This document shows, in pieces, positions 8,231 through 17,410 of a stretch of 57,653 nt of DNA (positions within the stretch are counted from its first letter, which is position 1; the number at the start of each line of letters is the position of its first letter). A program made the position numbers and the translations under genes. Below the pieces are notes generated by a model that was not told the origin of the DNA, did no database searches, and saw only the letters and a program-made list of their open reading frames with translations. The DNA is from JBOHDX01 sp050700835 (GTDB lineage Bacteria > Actinomycetota > Actinomycetes > Propionibacteriales > Nocardioidaceae), in NCBI GenBank assembly GCA_050700835.1, contig JBOHDX010000102.1, positions 1 to 57,653 of the forward strand. Reading direction: 5' to 3'.

Positions 8231-10687
8231 ATGAACGCACCCAAGAGTCTGAGCCGCGTCGAGGCGCGCCAGCGCGCTGCGCTGATCTCCGTCCAGCGCT
8301 ACGCCATCGCCGTCGACCTGACCGGGCTCGAGGACGGTGACGCGCTGCGGTCGGTCTCGACCGTCACGTTCAGCTGTGCGGAGCCCGGCGCCACGACCTT
8401 CGTCGACTGCGCGGCCGACGTGGTGACGGCGACGCTGAACGGTCAACCGCTGCCGGCGGCGGAGGATGCGCGGATCGAGCTCGTCAGTCTCGCTGCCGAC
8501 AACACCTTGGTGGTGGAGTCCGTGCAGCGGTCCACCAGCCAGTCGACCGGGATCCAGCGCTCCGTCGACCCGGGCGACGGCAAGATCTACGTCTGGATGT
8601 CGTTCGAGCCCGACGATGCCCGACGCGCCTGGGCGTGCTTCGACCAGCCGGATCTCAAGGCCCCGCACGCGTTCGTGGTCACCACGCCGGCCGACTGGAC
8701 CGTGATCAGCAACAACAACAGTCCCACCGTCGACGACGACCCGGAGGTCGCCGGCGCACGGCGGTGGACGTTCCCCGACACCCCACCACTGTCGACCTAT
8801 GTTCCGGTGGTCAACGCCGGACCCTTCCACGAGCTCCGCTCCGAGCGGGGTGGCTACGACCTCGGGCTCTACACCCGTCAGTCGCTCGCGCCGTTCCTGG
8901 AGCGGGATGCGGAGGAGCTCTTCGACCTCACCGAGCGCGGCCTGACCTTCTACGGCGAGCAGTTCGCCATGCCGTTCCCGCAGCACACGTACGACCAGGT
9001 GTTCGTGCCCGACCTGGGCGGCGCGATGGAGAACTACGGCTGTATCACCTGGACGGACGCAATGATCTTCCGCACCGCTCCGACACCGGTCGAGCGGGAG
9101 GTCCGGGCGTCGGTTCTGCTGCACGAGATGGCGCACATGTGGTTCGGCGACATCGTCACGATGCGGTGGTGGGACGACCTGTGGCTGAACGAGGCGTTCG
9201 CCTCGTGGGCGTGCTACTGGGCAGCCTCGTCCGCCACCGAGTTCACCGACGCGTGGGCCGGCTTCCTCGCCATCTCCAAGCTGTCGACCTATGCGGTGGA
9301 CCGCGGTCCCACTTCGCACGCGATCCGCCAGCCGGCCGACGACGTCGCCCAGGCCGCCGCCGGGTTCGACGCGATCACCTACGTCAAAGGCGCCAGCGTG
9401 CTCAAGCAGCTCGCGGCCTACGTCGGCGAGGACAGCTTCATCGCGGGCCTGCGGAGCTACTTCGCCAAGCACGCCTGGTCGAACGCCACGCTCGACGACC
9501 TGATGGCGGAGTTCGCAGCCGCGAGCGGGCGCGAGCTCGCGGGATGGACCACAGGCTGGCTGGAGACGCAGGGCCCCGACACCCTCACCCTGCTGGCCGG
9601 ACCGGACGGCGCGATTCTCTCCGCCGAGGGCCCCGCCGGGGAGCCGGCGCGCCCGCACCGTCTGGACGTGGGTCTCTACACCCGGACCGATGACGGGCTG
9701 GTCACCGAGGCGACGGTCAACCTCGACGTGCAGGGCGACTTCACGCCGGTGCCAGGGGTCGACACCGCGGCGCTCGTGCTGCTCAACGACAACGACCTCA
9801 CCTACGCAGCGATCCGACCGGACCCGTCCTCCTTGGCGACCTTGCTGGGTTCGGCGGCGCAGCTGCCGTCGGCCATCGCGCGCACCGTCGCGGTGGGTAC
9901 GGTGTGGGACCTGTTGATCACCGGGTCGACACCGGCCGACGGAGTCGTACGCTGCATCAACTCGGTGCTGAGGCACGAGACGACGGATTCGGTGATCGAG
10001 CCCTTCGTCCAGCTGGCTGTCCAGGCGGCTCAGCACTGGGCACCGAACGACCAGCGAGAGCAGTTGCTCTCCGAGGTCGCCGATACCGCGATCGCGTTGG
10101 CCGGTCGTGACGAGTCGCTGCGTGTCGTCGGCACCCGAGCCCTCGCCCGGACGGCCGTCACCGACGACCAGCTAGCGGTTCTCGACAAGCTCGCCGCCGA
10201 TGACGTCGACCTCGGTTGGCGCGCCCTCACCCGGTTGTCCGCACTCGGACGGCTCGACGGCGCACGGATCGAGAGGTTGCGCAAGGCCGATCCGGATCCC
10301 GACGTCTGGACCCGGGTGCTCGCGGTCGAGGCGGCGCAACCGAGCAGCGAGGCCAAGGGGACCGCGTGGGCCACCATCATGGACGAGCGCAAGGTGCCGA
10401 TCGGTTCGTTGTTCGACGTCGCCGAGGCGTTCTGGCAGCCGTCGCAGGCCCCACTGCTGACGCCGTACTCCGACCGCTACCTGCAGGTGCTGCCGAAGCT
10501 CGGCTCGTCGGGCATGCTGGCCGCGATGGGTGTGGCCGTGGGCATGTTCCCCCTGGTGGGCACCGGCCGCGACTTCGTCGACCGGGTGCGGTCGGCGGTG
10601 GACGACCCGTCGGTGAGCCCGCTGGTCGGGCGACGGGTGCTCGAACGCGCTGACAGCCTCTCGCGGATCCTGGACGCGCGCGGCTGA
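8231..10687 (+). CDS. pepN: Aminopeptidase N (M1 family zinc metallopeptidase)
   Basis: An 818-residue cytoplasmic aminopeptidase that removes N-terminal residues from peptides. The exopeptidase motif GAMENYG lies near 263-269, the zinc site HEMAH gives His298, Glu299 and His302, and the third ligand is Glu321 in NEAFASW, the exact HExxH-18-E spacing of the M1 family. The C-terminal ERAP1-like helical half is present to residue 818, so the protein is full length for actinobacterial PepN. The ATG at 8231 is preferred to an upstream frame extension because homologues begin shortly before the RVEARQRAALI segment. No export signal is present. Confidence 0.93.
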   Translation: MNAPKSLSRVEARQRAALISVQRYAIAVDLTGLEDGDALRSVSTVTFSCAEPGATTFVDCAADVVTATLNGQPLPAAEDARIELVSLAADNTLVVESVQRSTSQSTGIQRSVDPGDGKIYVWMSFEPDDARRAWACFDQPDLKAPHAFVVTTPADWTVISNNNSPTVDDDPEVAGARRWTFPDTPPLSTYVPVVNAGPFHELRSERGGYDLGLYTRQSLAPFLERDAEELFDLTERGLTFYGEQFAMPFPQHTYDQVFVPDLGGAMENYGCITWTDAMIFRTAPTPVEREVRASVLLHEMAHMWFGDIVTMRWWDDLWLNEAFASWACYWAASSATEFTDAWAGFLAISKLSTYAVDRGPTSHAIRQPADDVAQAAAGFDAITYVKGASVLKQLAAYVGEDSFIAGLRSYFAKHAWSNATLDDLMAEFAAASGRELAGWTTGWLETQGPDTLTLLAGPDGAILSAEGPAGEPARPHRLDVGLYTRTDDGLVTEATVNLDVQGDFTPVPGVDTAALVLLNDNDLTYAAIRPDPSSLATLLGSAAQLPSAIARTVAVGTVWDLLITGSTPADGVVRCINSVLRHETTDSVIEPFVQLAVQAAQHWAPNDQREQLLSEVADTAIALAGRDESLRVVGTRALARTAVTDDQLAVLDKLAADDVDLGWRALTRLSALGRLDGARIERLRKADPDPDVWTRVLAVEAAQPSSEAKGTAWATIMDERKVPIGSLFDVAEAFWQPSQAPLLTPYSDRYLQVLPKLGSSGMLAAMGVAVGMFPLVGTGRDFVDRVRSAVDDPSVSPLVGRRVLERADSLSRILDARG

Positions 10688-10846
10688 TTCGGCTGCCGCG
10701 GCGCCGATGGGCGCGGCGGACTCGGCGTTCGGCTGCACCAGGTCAACCGAACGGTCGGACCTCGCGCGATCGCCTCCTCGCGTCCCCCGTGCCGTGGTCC
10801 CATCGAGGTGGTCGCCTGCCGGCGATCCGGACTTCGAGGACCCGCC

Positions 10847-11332
10847 ATGACCCAGCTGCCCTATGACCACCCCGAGGCCTTCGCCACCGCGCCGGCCCAG
10901 GGGCACGCCGCACCGCCGGTACCCGCGGGGTACTCCGAGCAGCCAATGCAGTACGGCTACGTCCCGGCCGCGGGTCCCGTCGGCAGGACCCGGGACACCG
11001 GAGTGTGCATCCTGCTGGCGTTCGTGACCCTCGGGATCTATCCGCTGGTGTGGTTCTACCAGGTGCACACCGAGATGAAGCGGCACTCCAACGACGGTCT
11101 CGGCGGCGGCGTCGCCGTGCTCCTCGCACTGTTCGTCGGGATCGTGATGCCCTACCTCACCTCGGCCGAGATCGGCGGCATGTACCGCCGCCGAGGACTC
11201 CACGAGCCGGTCGGCGGCGCCACCGGACTGTGGTACTTCCCCGGGGCGATCCTCTTGGTCGGACCCCTGGTGTGGTTCGTCAAGACCAACGGTGCGCTCA
11301 ACGCCTACTGGCGCTCACTCGGCGCCCGCTGA
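10847..11332 (+). CDS. DUF4234 domain membrane protein
   Basis: A 161-residue membrane protein of unknown function. The first 45 residues are Pro/Ala-rich and polar. The domain starts at RDTGVCILLAFVTLGIYPLVWFYQVHTEM, the characteristic DUF4234 opening in which the first hydrophobic segment ends in YxxVWFY, and two more hydrophobic segments follow (GGGVAVLLALFVGIVMPYL; YFPGAILLVGPLVWFV) with the closing KTNGALNAYW. The ATG at 10847 was chosen because the Met-Thr-Gln start precedes the Pro-rich region; an upstream GTG adds 13 unlikely residues. It stands alone, facing the permease gene with stops 14 bp apart. Confidence 0.85.
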   Translation: MTQLPYDHPEAFATAPAQGHAAPPVPAGYSEQPMQYGYVPAAGPVGRTRDTGVCILLAFVTLGIYPLVWFYQVHTEMKRHSNDGLGGGVAVLLALFVGIVMPYLTSAEIGGMYRRRGLHEPVGGATGLWYFPGAILLVGPLVWFVKTNGALNAYWRSLGAR

Positions 11333-11346
11333 GTCGCGCGTCCTGC

Positions 11347-12969
11347 TCAGTCCCGCTCGGCCCCGGTGGGCTCGAGGTCGTCGTGCACGTGCCGGCTCAT
11401 CAGCTGCCGGGGCTGGGCGACCAGGAACGCGATCAGTCCGACGACTGCGATCACGAACATCACCGACAACGTGATCCAGTCGAGGTTGAACAACGCACCC
11501 CGCGGGCTGGTCAGCCCGGTCGGCGCCACCACGTTGATCAGCATGATCCCGAGGTACGCCACAGCGAGGATCGTCACCGGCCATGCCCAGCGGCCGAGCG
11601 TGAACGGTCCCTCGGGCACCCATCCGCGGGTCCTCGCGATGACGACGCCGATGACGGTGAGCAGGAAGGACAGATAGATCCCGCTCACCCCGAACGACAC
11701 GAGCGCCGTGAGCGCGGACACGTTCCCGGGATAGGTGATGAACAGGAAGTGCACGTCGTGCGTCGGGTTGACGTTGACCAGCAGCGTGAACAGCACGGGC
11801 ACGAGCGCCCCGAGCAGCAGCGCGTTCACTGGGGTGTGGAACCGCTTCGAGACCATCGACACGATCCGGCCGCCCGGGATGGCGTCGTCGCGCGCGAACG
11901 AGAAGGCCAGCCGCGCGCCGGCGCCCTGCACCGACGAGCCGCAGGAGAAGAACGCGAAGATGACCAGCAGCAGCAACAGGTCGGTGAGCCAGCTGTACGA
12001 GATGTTGCTGGACAGGATGAACGGCACACCCCCGCTCGTTGACGTGGCCATCTTGTAGCCGGCGGGGTCTGACGGCGTGGCCAGCAGCAGCGCTGCGACC
12101 AGCACGAACGACGTGAGGCCCCCGACGATGAGCGCCGCGCGCATCGCCTTGGGCACCTGTCGGGACGCGTTCTTGGTCTCCTCGGCGACGTCACCCGCGG
12201 ACTCGAAGCCGTAGAAGATGTACACGTGCGCGAGGATCGCGACCAGCGCCGCGCCGGTCCACCAGTTGCCGCCGAAGTCCACCCCGAGGGAGTTGGTCGC
12301 CGCGTGTTCGGCGCCGTGGCTGGAGAACAGGAACCCGAGGCCGTGGTGGAAACCCGCGATGCCGAGGATGATCGCGATCCCGAACGTGCCGATCAGCTCG
12401 ACATAGGTGCCGAAGCCGGCCACGCGTCCCATCACCTTGGCGCCGAGGATGTTCAGCGTCGTCTGGATGGCCAGCAGAAGCAGCGTGATCACGGTGGTGG
12501 TGGTGTGGCTGGTCGGGTCGAGGCTGGTGCCGAACCAGTTGTTGCACAACGCCGTCACGTACGGCACCACGCCGGTGTCGACGGCGGCCACCGTCACCAG
12601 CAGAGCAATGCCGTAGAACCAGCCGACCCACCAGCCGTACCGGGTGCCCACCGTGTACTTGCTGTACTGGAAGAGCGCACCCGCGACCGGATAGTGACTG
12701 CCGAGCTCGCCGAAGACGAGCGCCACGAACAACATCCCGATCACGACGATCGGCATCAGCCAGATGTAGCGAGGACCGCCGGCTCCCGCCCCGAACACGA
12801 ACAGCGAGTAGATGCCGACCATCGGCGAGAGGTACGTGAACGCGACGCTGAAGTTGTCGAACTTGCTCAGCACCCTCGACAGGTCCTGCTTGTAGCCGAG
12901 CTCGGCGAGCCGGCTCGACTCGGCGTCGGCGTTGTGGTCAGGCTCGCGGCGTGAGACGTGTGCGGACAT
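11347..12969 (-). CDS. APC family amino acid permease
   Basis: A 540-residue integral membrane transporter with about 12 hydrophobic segments. The N-terminal region LGYKQDLSRVLSKFDNFSVAFTYLSPMVGIY has the unwound first-helix pattern of the amino acid-polyamine-organocation superfamily, most like the GABA or choline-type permeases (BAT1/UGA4 group); ESAGDVAEETKNASRQVPKAM is the conserved cytoplasmic loop after segment 6. The start at 12969 follows GGAGGAG by 5 bases, a strong ribosome site, and is preferred to an upstream frame extension. It likely imports an amino acid or amine with protons or sodium. It has no partner genes. Confidence 0.88.
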   Translation of the reverse strand: MSAHVSRREPDHNADAESSRLAELGYKQDLSRVLSKFDNFSVAFTYLSPMVGIYSLFVFGAGAGGPRYIWLMPIVVIGMLFVALVFGELGSHYPVAGALFQYSKYTVGTRYGWWVGWFYGIALLVTVAAVDTGVVPYVTALCNNWFGTSLDPTSHTTTTVITLLLLAIQTTLNILGAKVMGRVAGFGTYVELIGTFGIAIILGIAGFHHGLGFLFSSHGAEHAATNSLGVDFGGNWWTGAALVAILAHVYIFYGFESAGDVAEETKNASRQVPKAMRAALIVGGLTSFVLVAALLLATPSDPAGYKMATSTSGGVPFILSSNISYSWLTDLLLLLVIFAFFSCGSSVQGAGARLAFSFARDDAIPGGRIVSMVSKRFHTPVNALLLGALVPVLFTLLVNVNPTHDVHFLFITYPGNVSALTALVSFGVSGIYLSFLLTVIGVVIARTRGWVPEGPFTLGRWAWPVTILAVAYLGIMLINVVAPTGLTSPRGALFNLDWITLSVMFVIAVVGLIAFLVAQPRQLMSRHVHDDLEPTGAERD

Positions 12970-13101
12970 GGCGACTCCTCCTCGCCCCCGCCGCACATAG
13001 TGCACCAGTGCCGAGCCGTCCGTCAGCGACGCGCCGAGGCGCGGATGCGACCCGGTTCGCCGTCGCCCAAGGGCGTCTGGGCAGACCGGGACAATCGTGG
13101 G

Positions 13102-13938
13102 CTAAGCCTCCCCAGCGCCGTGCAGGCCCAACCGCCGCATTAGCGCCATCGCGTCGTGCGGGGCGCGGACCTTGGCGTCGTTGTCGAAGTAGACGTACAC
13201 GTCGAAGCCGTCGTCGTGCCAGGAGCGGAACGTTGCGGCCCACCGATCGAGTGCGTCGTCGGTGTAGCCGCTGACGTACAGCTCGTCGGCACCGTGCAGC
13301 CGCGCGTAGACGAAGTCGGTCGTGATCTCGCGCACCAGCGGCCACGTACCGGCGGTGTCGGCGACGACGAACCCGATGTCGTGACGCCGCAGCAGCGCGA
13401 CCGCCTCAGGCACCGCGAAGGACCCGTGTCGCACCTCGAGCGCGTGCCGGATCGGCCGGTCCGACTCGGCAACGAGGAGGGCCTGGTCATCCGGCACCTT
13501 GTCGTCGTGCTTGTCGGCCAGCCCGGCCGCATCATTGGTGGTCCGGGGTAGCAGGTCGAAGAACCTGGTGAGCCGGTCGGGGTCGTAGGCAAGCGTCGGG
13601 GGCAGCTGCCACAGGACGGGTCCGAGCTTGGGACCGAGGGCGAGCAGCCCGGACGCGAAGAAGTTGGCGAGGGCCGTCTCGACGTCCGCGAGCCTCTTCA
13701 GGTGCGTGATGAACCGGCCGCCCTTCACCGACAGCACGAACCCGTCGGGGGTCTGGTCGCGCCAGGAGGCAAAGCTCGACGGCCGCTGCAGCGAGTAGAA
13801 CGAGCCGTTCAGCTCGATCGATCCGAGCCGGGTCGCGGCGTACGCCAGCTCGCGCCGATGTGCCAGCCCCGGAGGATAGAAGTCGCCCCGCCAGGCGGGG
13901 TAGGTCCACCCCGAGATGCCCACCCGGATGATCGCCAT
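13102..13938 (-). CDS. DUF72 family protein (YecE-like)
   Basis: A 278-residue TIM-barrel-like protein of the DUF72/YecE family, whose function is not established. It begins with IRVGISGWTYPAWRGDFYPPGL and contains SIELNGSFYSLQRPSSFASW, FVLSVKGGRFITH and the C-terminal VYVYFDNDAKVRAPHDAMAL, all standard segments. The gene is complete. It lies immediately after a truncated YbjN-like gene on the same strand, with the remnant running into its start region, so its present promoter and ribosome site could have been created or changed by that deletion. Confidence 0.9.
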   Translation of the reverse strand: MAIIRVGISGWTYPAWRGDFYPPGLAHRRELAYAATRLGSIELNGSFYSLQRPSSFASWRDQTPDGFVLSVKGGRFITHLKRLADVETALANFFASGLLALGPKLGPVLWQLPPTLAYDPDRLTRFFDLLPRTTNDAAGLADKHDDKVPDDQALLVAESDRPIRHALEVRHGSFAVPEAVALLRRHDIGFVVADTAGTWPLVREITTDFVYARLHGADELYVSGYTDDALDRWAATFRSWHDDGFDVYVYFDNDAKVRAPHDAMALMRRLGLHGAGEA

Positions 13939-13974
13939 CCGCAGAGGCTAACGACGCGACGCCGGTCGCTGTCG

Positions 13975-14242
13975 CCCCAAGATGGCCACGACTCAGGCCT
14001 CCTCGCCCGGTCAGCAGCCTGGCGTTGGCGTCGTTGATCTCCCTCCACAGGCGCACCGACGGCCTGACGCCGAAGGCGGCGTGAGCGAACACGTCGACCC
14101 TCGGCCACGGCTCGGCGACCACCCGCGCGTAGCACGCCGCCGTGTCCCATCGGTACGGATAGTCGCCGTCGTCGTCCGGCTCCGCCCCGACAACCGACTT
14201 CAGCAACTTCTCGACGTACGCCCGCAACCACTCGACCTTCAT
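13975..14242 (-). pseudogene. Truncated YbjN/TY-Chap-like gene (5' fragment)
   Basis: The frame starts at an ATG (14242) with an AAGGGG ribosome site and encodes a good N-terminal sequence of about 78 residues: a helix (WLRAYVEKLLKSVVG), then RWDTAACYARVV, RVDVFAHAAFGV and LWREINDANARLLTG. This resembles one YbjN-fold domain, including the V-A-GV-IN-N pattern of the larger YbjN-like gene at 44947. After about 13995 the homology stops and the frame runs on into the DUF72 gene out of register, ending at 13532, so the usual C-terminal half is missing. The 3' boundary given is an estimate. The fragment may still be translated. Confidence 0.5.
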
Positions 14243-14360
14243 GCTCGACCCCTTTCACTGAATCCTGACAGCCGGGACTGACAGTTTCGGCTCACCAGCG
14301 GAACCGACGGGTCTGCCGTCGATGCGAGGGTTGCGGTGCCGACCCGCTAAGGTGGACACA

Positions 14361-14478
14361 GACCGGCACCGCGCAGCGCGGTGCCGAGGTCGTCTGCTTG
14401 GTGCTTCCACAGCACCCCTCTCTCCTCACGTGTGAGCGAGCCCGGCAACCGCGGCCACCACCGTTCCGAAGGATCTCA
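14361..14478 (+). promoter_or_regulatory. Leader with successive hairpins before the DEAD-box helicase gene
   Basis: Within 120 bp before the helicase start lie a 10-bp hairpin (arms CGGCACCGCG 14364-14373 and CGCGGTGCCG 14377-14386, loop CAG), a 6-bp hairpin (GGTGCT 14400-14405 and AGCACC 14411-14416) and the palindrome-like CTCAC/GTGAG at 14425-14436, followed by GAGCCCGGCAACC and the ribosome site AAGGA. Such spacing suggests a folded 5' leader, for instance one that senses temperature or helicase level. GC-rich DNA gives chance pairing, so the call is tentative. Confidence 0.4.
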
Positions 14479-15894
14479 GTGACTCTGCAGCATGCGCACG
14501 CCTCCCTGTCCCCTGCCGACAAGCCCGATGCCCACTCGGGCTTCGCCGAACTCGGCGTACCGACTCCACTCGTCGACGCGTTGGCCGCCCGCGGCATCAC
14601 AGCGCCCTTCCCCATCCAGGCGGCCACCCTGCCCGACTCGCTCGCCGGTCGTGACGTGCTCGGCCGCGGGCGTACCGGCAGCGGCAAGACCGTCGCGTTC
14701 GCGCTGCCGACGATCGCCGCTCTCTCGGCGTCCGGCCGCAAGCGCCGGACCTTCGCGCCCCGTGCCCTGATCCTCGTGCCGACCCGTGAGCTCGCCGCAC
14801 AGGTCTACGACGCGATGGCGCCGCTGGCGCACAGTCTCGCCCTCCGGGCGATGACCGTGTTCGGCGGCGTCGGCCAGAACCCACAGGTGAGCAAGCTGCG
14901 CGCCGGCGTCGACATCTGTGTGGCGACGCCGGGGCGCCTCGAGGATCTCATCAGCCAAGGCTTCTGCCGCCTCGACGCGGTCGAGGTCACCGTTCTTGAC
15001 GAGGCGGACCACATGGCCGACCTCGGGTTCCTGCCGGCTGTGAAGCGCCTGCTGGACCAGACCCCCTCCGGCACGCAACGGCTGCTGTTCTCGGCCACCC
15101 TCGACGGAGGTGTCGCGGTGATCGTGCGCCGCTACCTCCACGAGCCGGTCACGCACTCGGTCGACTCCGAGTCGTCGCACGTACCCGCGATGACCCACCA
15201 CGTCTTCACCGTCGCCCACGACGACAAGCCCCACGTGGTGCGCGAACTGGTCTCCGGTCAAGGGCGCACCCTGGCGTTCACCCGCACGAAGCACGCGGCG
15301 AAGAAGCTGGCCAGGCAGCTGACGGCCGCCGGCGTGCCTGCCGTGGATCTGCACGGCAACCTGTCCCAGAACGCCCGGCAGCGCAACCTCGCGGCTTTCG
15401 GTTCCGGTGAGGTACGCGTGCTGGTCGCCACCGACATCGCGGCACGTGGCATCCACGTCGACGACGTCGCGCTCGTCGTGCACGTCGACCCCCCGACCGA
15501 GCACAAGGCGTACCTGCACCGTTCCGGCCGGACTGCCCGCGCCGGCGCCGAGGGTGTCGTCGTCACCGTCGGCACCCACGAGCAGAGCGGCGACGTCCGG
15601 GTGTTGATGCGCCAGGCGTCGATCAAGCCGACCATGACCGAGGTGAGACCCGGGCATCCGGTCATCACCGCGCTCACGGGAGAACCGGCTGCGCTGGTCT
15701 CGCCGCCGCCGATGTCGGCGAAGACCGGCGACCGTTCATCGTCCCGCAACGGTTCGCCGAGGGGTGGCGCGCGTCGGGGCAGGTCACGTGCCGCTTCTCC
15801 AGGCGGCTCCACCAGCGGACGGTCTGGGGCGGTCACCGGTCGAGCACCTGCAGCGCCGCGGCCACGGCGTCGTCGACCGTCGCGACCTCGGTGA
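14479..15894 (+). CDS. DEAD-box ATP-dependent RNA helicase
   Basis: A 471-residue RNA helicase that unwinds RNA duplexes with ATP. It has the Q motif region (GFAELGVPTPLVDAL ... PFPIQ), Walker A GRGRTGSGKT (67-71 for GSGKT), PTRELAAQV, TPGR, the DEAD box at 174-177, SAT in FSATLDG, and in the second RecA domain ARGIHVDDV and HRSGRTARAG. A basic Arg/Ser/Gly-rich tail of about 50 residues follows, as in cold-shock and ribosome-assembly helicases. The GTG start at 14479 has AAGGA five bases upstream. The 3' end overlaps the convergent SLOG-fold gene by 62 bp. The structured leader upstream suggests post-transcriptional control. Confidence 0.92.
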   Translation: MTLQHAHASLSPADKPDAHSGFAELGVPTPLVDALAARGITAPFPIQAATLPDSLAGRDVLGRGRTGSGKTVAFALPTIAALSASGRKRRTFAPRALILVPTRELAAQVYDAMAPLAHSLALRAMTVFGGVGQNPQVSKLRAGVDICVATPGRLEDLISQGFCRLDAVEVTVLDEADHMADLGFLPAVKRLLDQTPSGTQRLLFSATLDGGVAVIVRRYLHEPVTHSVDSESSHVPAMTHHVFTVAHDDKPHVVRELVSGQGRTLAFTRTKHAAKKLARQLTAAGVPAVDLHGNLSQNARQRNLAAFGSGEVRVLVATDIAARGIHVDDVALVVHVDPPTEHKAYLHRSGRTARAGAEGVVVTVGTHEQSGDVRVLMRQASIKPTMTEVRPGHPVITALTGEPAALVSPPPMSAKTGDRSSSRNGSPRGGARRGRSRAASPGGSTSGRSGAVTGRAPAAPRPRRRRPSRPR

Positions 15895-16294
15895 CGGCCC
15901 CGGTCGGCAGATCCCAGGCGTGCAAGGCGATGACGGGGACACCCGTGCGTACCGCGAGGGCGAGCTCGACCAACGTCCCCCAGCTTCCGCCGACGGTGAC
16001 GACCAGGTCCGCGGCACGCACCAGTAGCGCGTTGCGCAGCTCGCCCAAGCCGGTCGGCAGGGTGACAGTGCTGTGCGGGTTGGCGCCAGCACGATCCAGC
16101 CCGGGCAACAGTCCGATGGACATGCCGCCGACCTCGGCGGCACCGGCCGCGGCGGCCTCCATCACTCCACCGAGACCGCCGGTGATGATCACCACATCGC
16201 GCGCGGCCAGGGCCTTCGCGATGGAGAAGGCCGCGTCGAGCTCGGCCCGGTCGGCGTCGTGCCCCGGGCCGCAGACCGCGACATAGCGCGTCAC
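15833..16294 (-). CDS. SLOG/LOG-like nucleotide-binding protein (TIGR00725 type)
   Basis: A 153-residue Rossmann-like protein of the SLOG superfamily, close in pattern to TIGR00725 proteins once labelled lysine-decarboxylase-like. Motifs are VCGPGH at the front, the glycine-rich GGLGGVMEAAAAGA and the substrate loop ELRNALLVRAADLVVTVGGSWGTLVELA, equivalent to the PGGxGTxxE motif of LOG phosphoribohydrolases but with VGGSWGTLVE. The GTG at 16294, 13 bp after the NYN stop, is chosen since it gives the usual 150-160 residues; a longer frame reaches 16357 and would overlap that gene. Its ligand is unknown. It is probably co-transcribed with the NYN gene. Confidence 0.85.
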   Translation of the reverse strand: MTRYVAVCGPGHDADRAELDAAFSIAKALAARDVVIITGGLGGVMEAAAAGAAEVGGMSIGLLPGLDRAGANPHSTVTLPTGLGELRNALLVRAADLVVTVGGSWGTLVELALAVRTGVPVIALHAWDLPTGAVTEVATVDDAVAAALQVLDR

Positions 16295-16307
16295 GTCGGC
16301 GCCGAAC

Positions 16308-17291
16308 CTACGACCTGATGCCGAACTCGCGATAGACCCGTTCCCAGAAGCCGTCACGCAGCGCCTCCCGGGCCTCGCGGTAGGGCCGCAGCGACTCCCC
16401 CAGCTCCTGCTCTCCCTCGACGAGGAGCTCGTGGTCGATCACCGGCGGGAGCGACGGGCCGGGCAACAGATCCTGCAGGTGCTCACGCCCCCGGGTGTGC
16501 AGCCACTTCTGCACCACGTGGGCGCCCACCTCCTGCATGGTCTGCCGATCCGGAGCGTGGACGACGGGAGCGGTCGACGCCGCCGGCGTTCGCGGCGGAG
16601 CCGTCGGGGCGGCGTGCTTGGCGCGGGCGAGCTCGGCGATCTGCGCAGGAGACGGTGGCGGAGACGACCCCGGGACCGGCGCGGCCACCGGTGTCCCACT
16701 CGACGGGACCGGCACGGTGCTCACCGTGGCAGGCACGAGCCGCCGCGCCCGCGCGTCGACCAGCCCGTCGAAGAACCCGGTCTCGAGCACCGACGTGGTG
16801 TCGGCCTCCCAGGCCATCCGCTCGGACTGGTTTGTGCCGTACTTCGGTTGCACCCCCAGAAGGTGGACGCGTACGCCGAAGGCCTGGGCTGCCTCGACCG
16901 CGCCGATCATGTCCTCGTCGCCGGCGACCAAGACCGCGTCGGTGATCGCGCGGTTGCGCGCCAGCGACTCGAGATCGCTGCGCAGCAGCTCGTCCACGCC
17001 CTTCTGGACGCCGGCCCGGTTGAGGTTGCCGAGACGCAGCTTGACGTGGGCCAACGACGCGACCTCGCGGTGCTCCACCGTCGGCACGCGGTCTCGCGCC
17101 GCGTCGTACCAGTAGAGCCGGAGAAACTCGCCGATGCCGAGATCGTCCGCCCACCCTCGCAGGCGCCCGATCAGGGTGCCCGCATCGACGCGGAACTCCT
17201 TGCGGCGGGGGGTTTCGAGGACCAGCTCGCCAGCCGCTGCGTAGAGGTAGCCGACGTCCACGAGGATGACGAATCGGGCCGACTCAGGCAC
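16308..17291 (-). CDS. NYN (PIN-like) domain protein, possible RNase
   Basis: A 327-residue protein with an N-terminal NYN domain of the LabA/PIN-like nuclease fold. Residues 8-17 (VILVDVGYLY) give the first acidic residue Asp12, and later ones are in GVDELLRSDLESLA and VLVAGDEDMIGAVEAAQAFGVRVHLLG, consistent with a divalent-metal nuclease site. Residues from about 195 to 255 are Pro/Ala/Ser-rich and disordered. A C-terminal helical domain (about 260-327, MQEVGAHVVQKWLHTRG ... FWERVYREFG) is not identified. The GTG at 17291 follows GGAGGG by 6 bases and is preferred to the frame start at 17354. It could process RNA with the neighbouring helicase or SLOG protein, but that is only proximity. 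Confidence 0.85.
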   Translation of the reverse strand: MPESARFVILVDVGYLYAAAGELVLETPRRKEFRVDAGTLIGRLRGWADDLGIGEFLRLYWYDAARDRVPTVEHREVASLAHVKLRLGNLNRAGVQKGVDELLRSDLESLARNRAITDAVLVAGDEDMIGAVEAAQAFGVRVHLLGVQPKYGTNQSERMAWEADTTSVLETGFFDGLVDARARRLVPATVSTVPVPSSGTPVAAPVPGSSPPPSPAQIAELARAKHAAPTAPPRTPAASTAPVVHAPDRQTMQEVGAHVVQKWLHTRGREHLQDLLPGPSLPPVIDHELLVEGEQELGESLRPYREAREALRDGFWERVYREFGIRS

Positions 17292-17410
17292 GCTGATCCC
17301 TCCGCTCGTCGTGGCATCCGGGCCTGCGACGCCATCACGGCCGGCCGCGTTCACAGGTTCACAGGGTAGCCGCGGTACGCCGCCGACGGACGGTGCTGGG
17401 CCGGCCGACC

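Noticed and set aside
7016..10036. A 1006-residue open frame on the minus strand across the amidase and aminopeptidase genes
   Set aside because: It is antisense to two clearly recognised enzymes, has shadow-type His/Arg/Gly-rich composition and no family motif; GC-rich third positions keep such frames open.
14437..14475. SAM-class riboswitch suggested by GCCCGGCAACC
   Set aside because: The surrounding helices and the conserved pseudoknot elements are not recognisable, and a DEAD-box helicase is not a usual target; only a generic structured leader is claimed.
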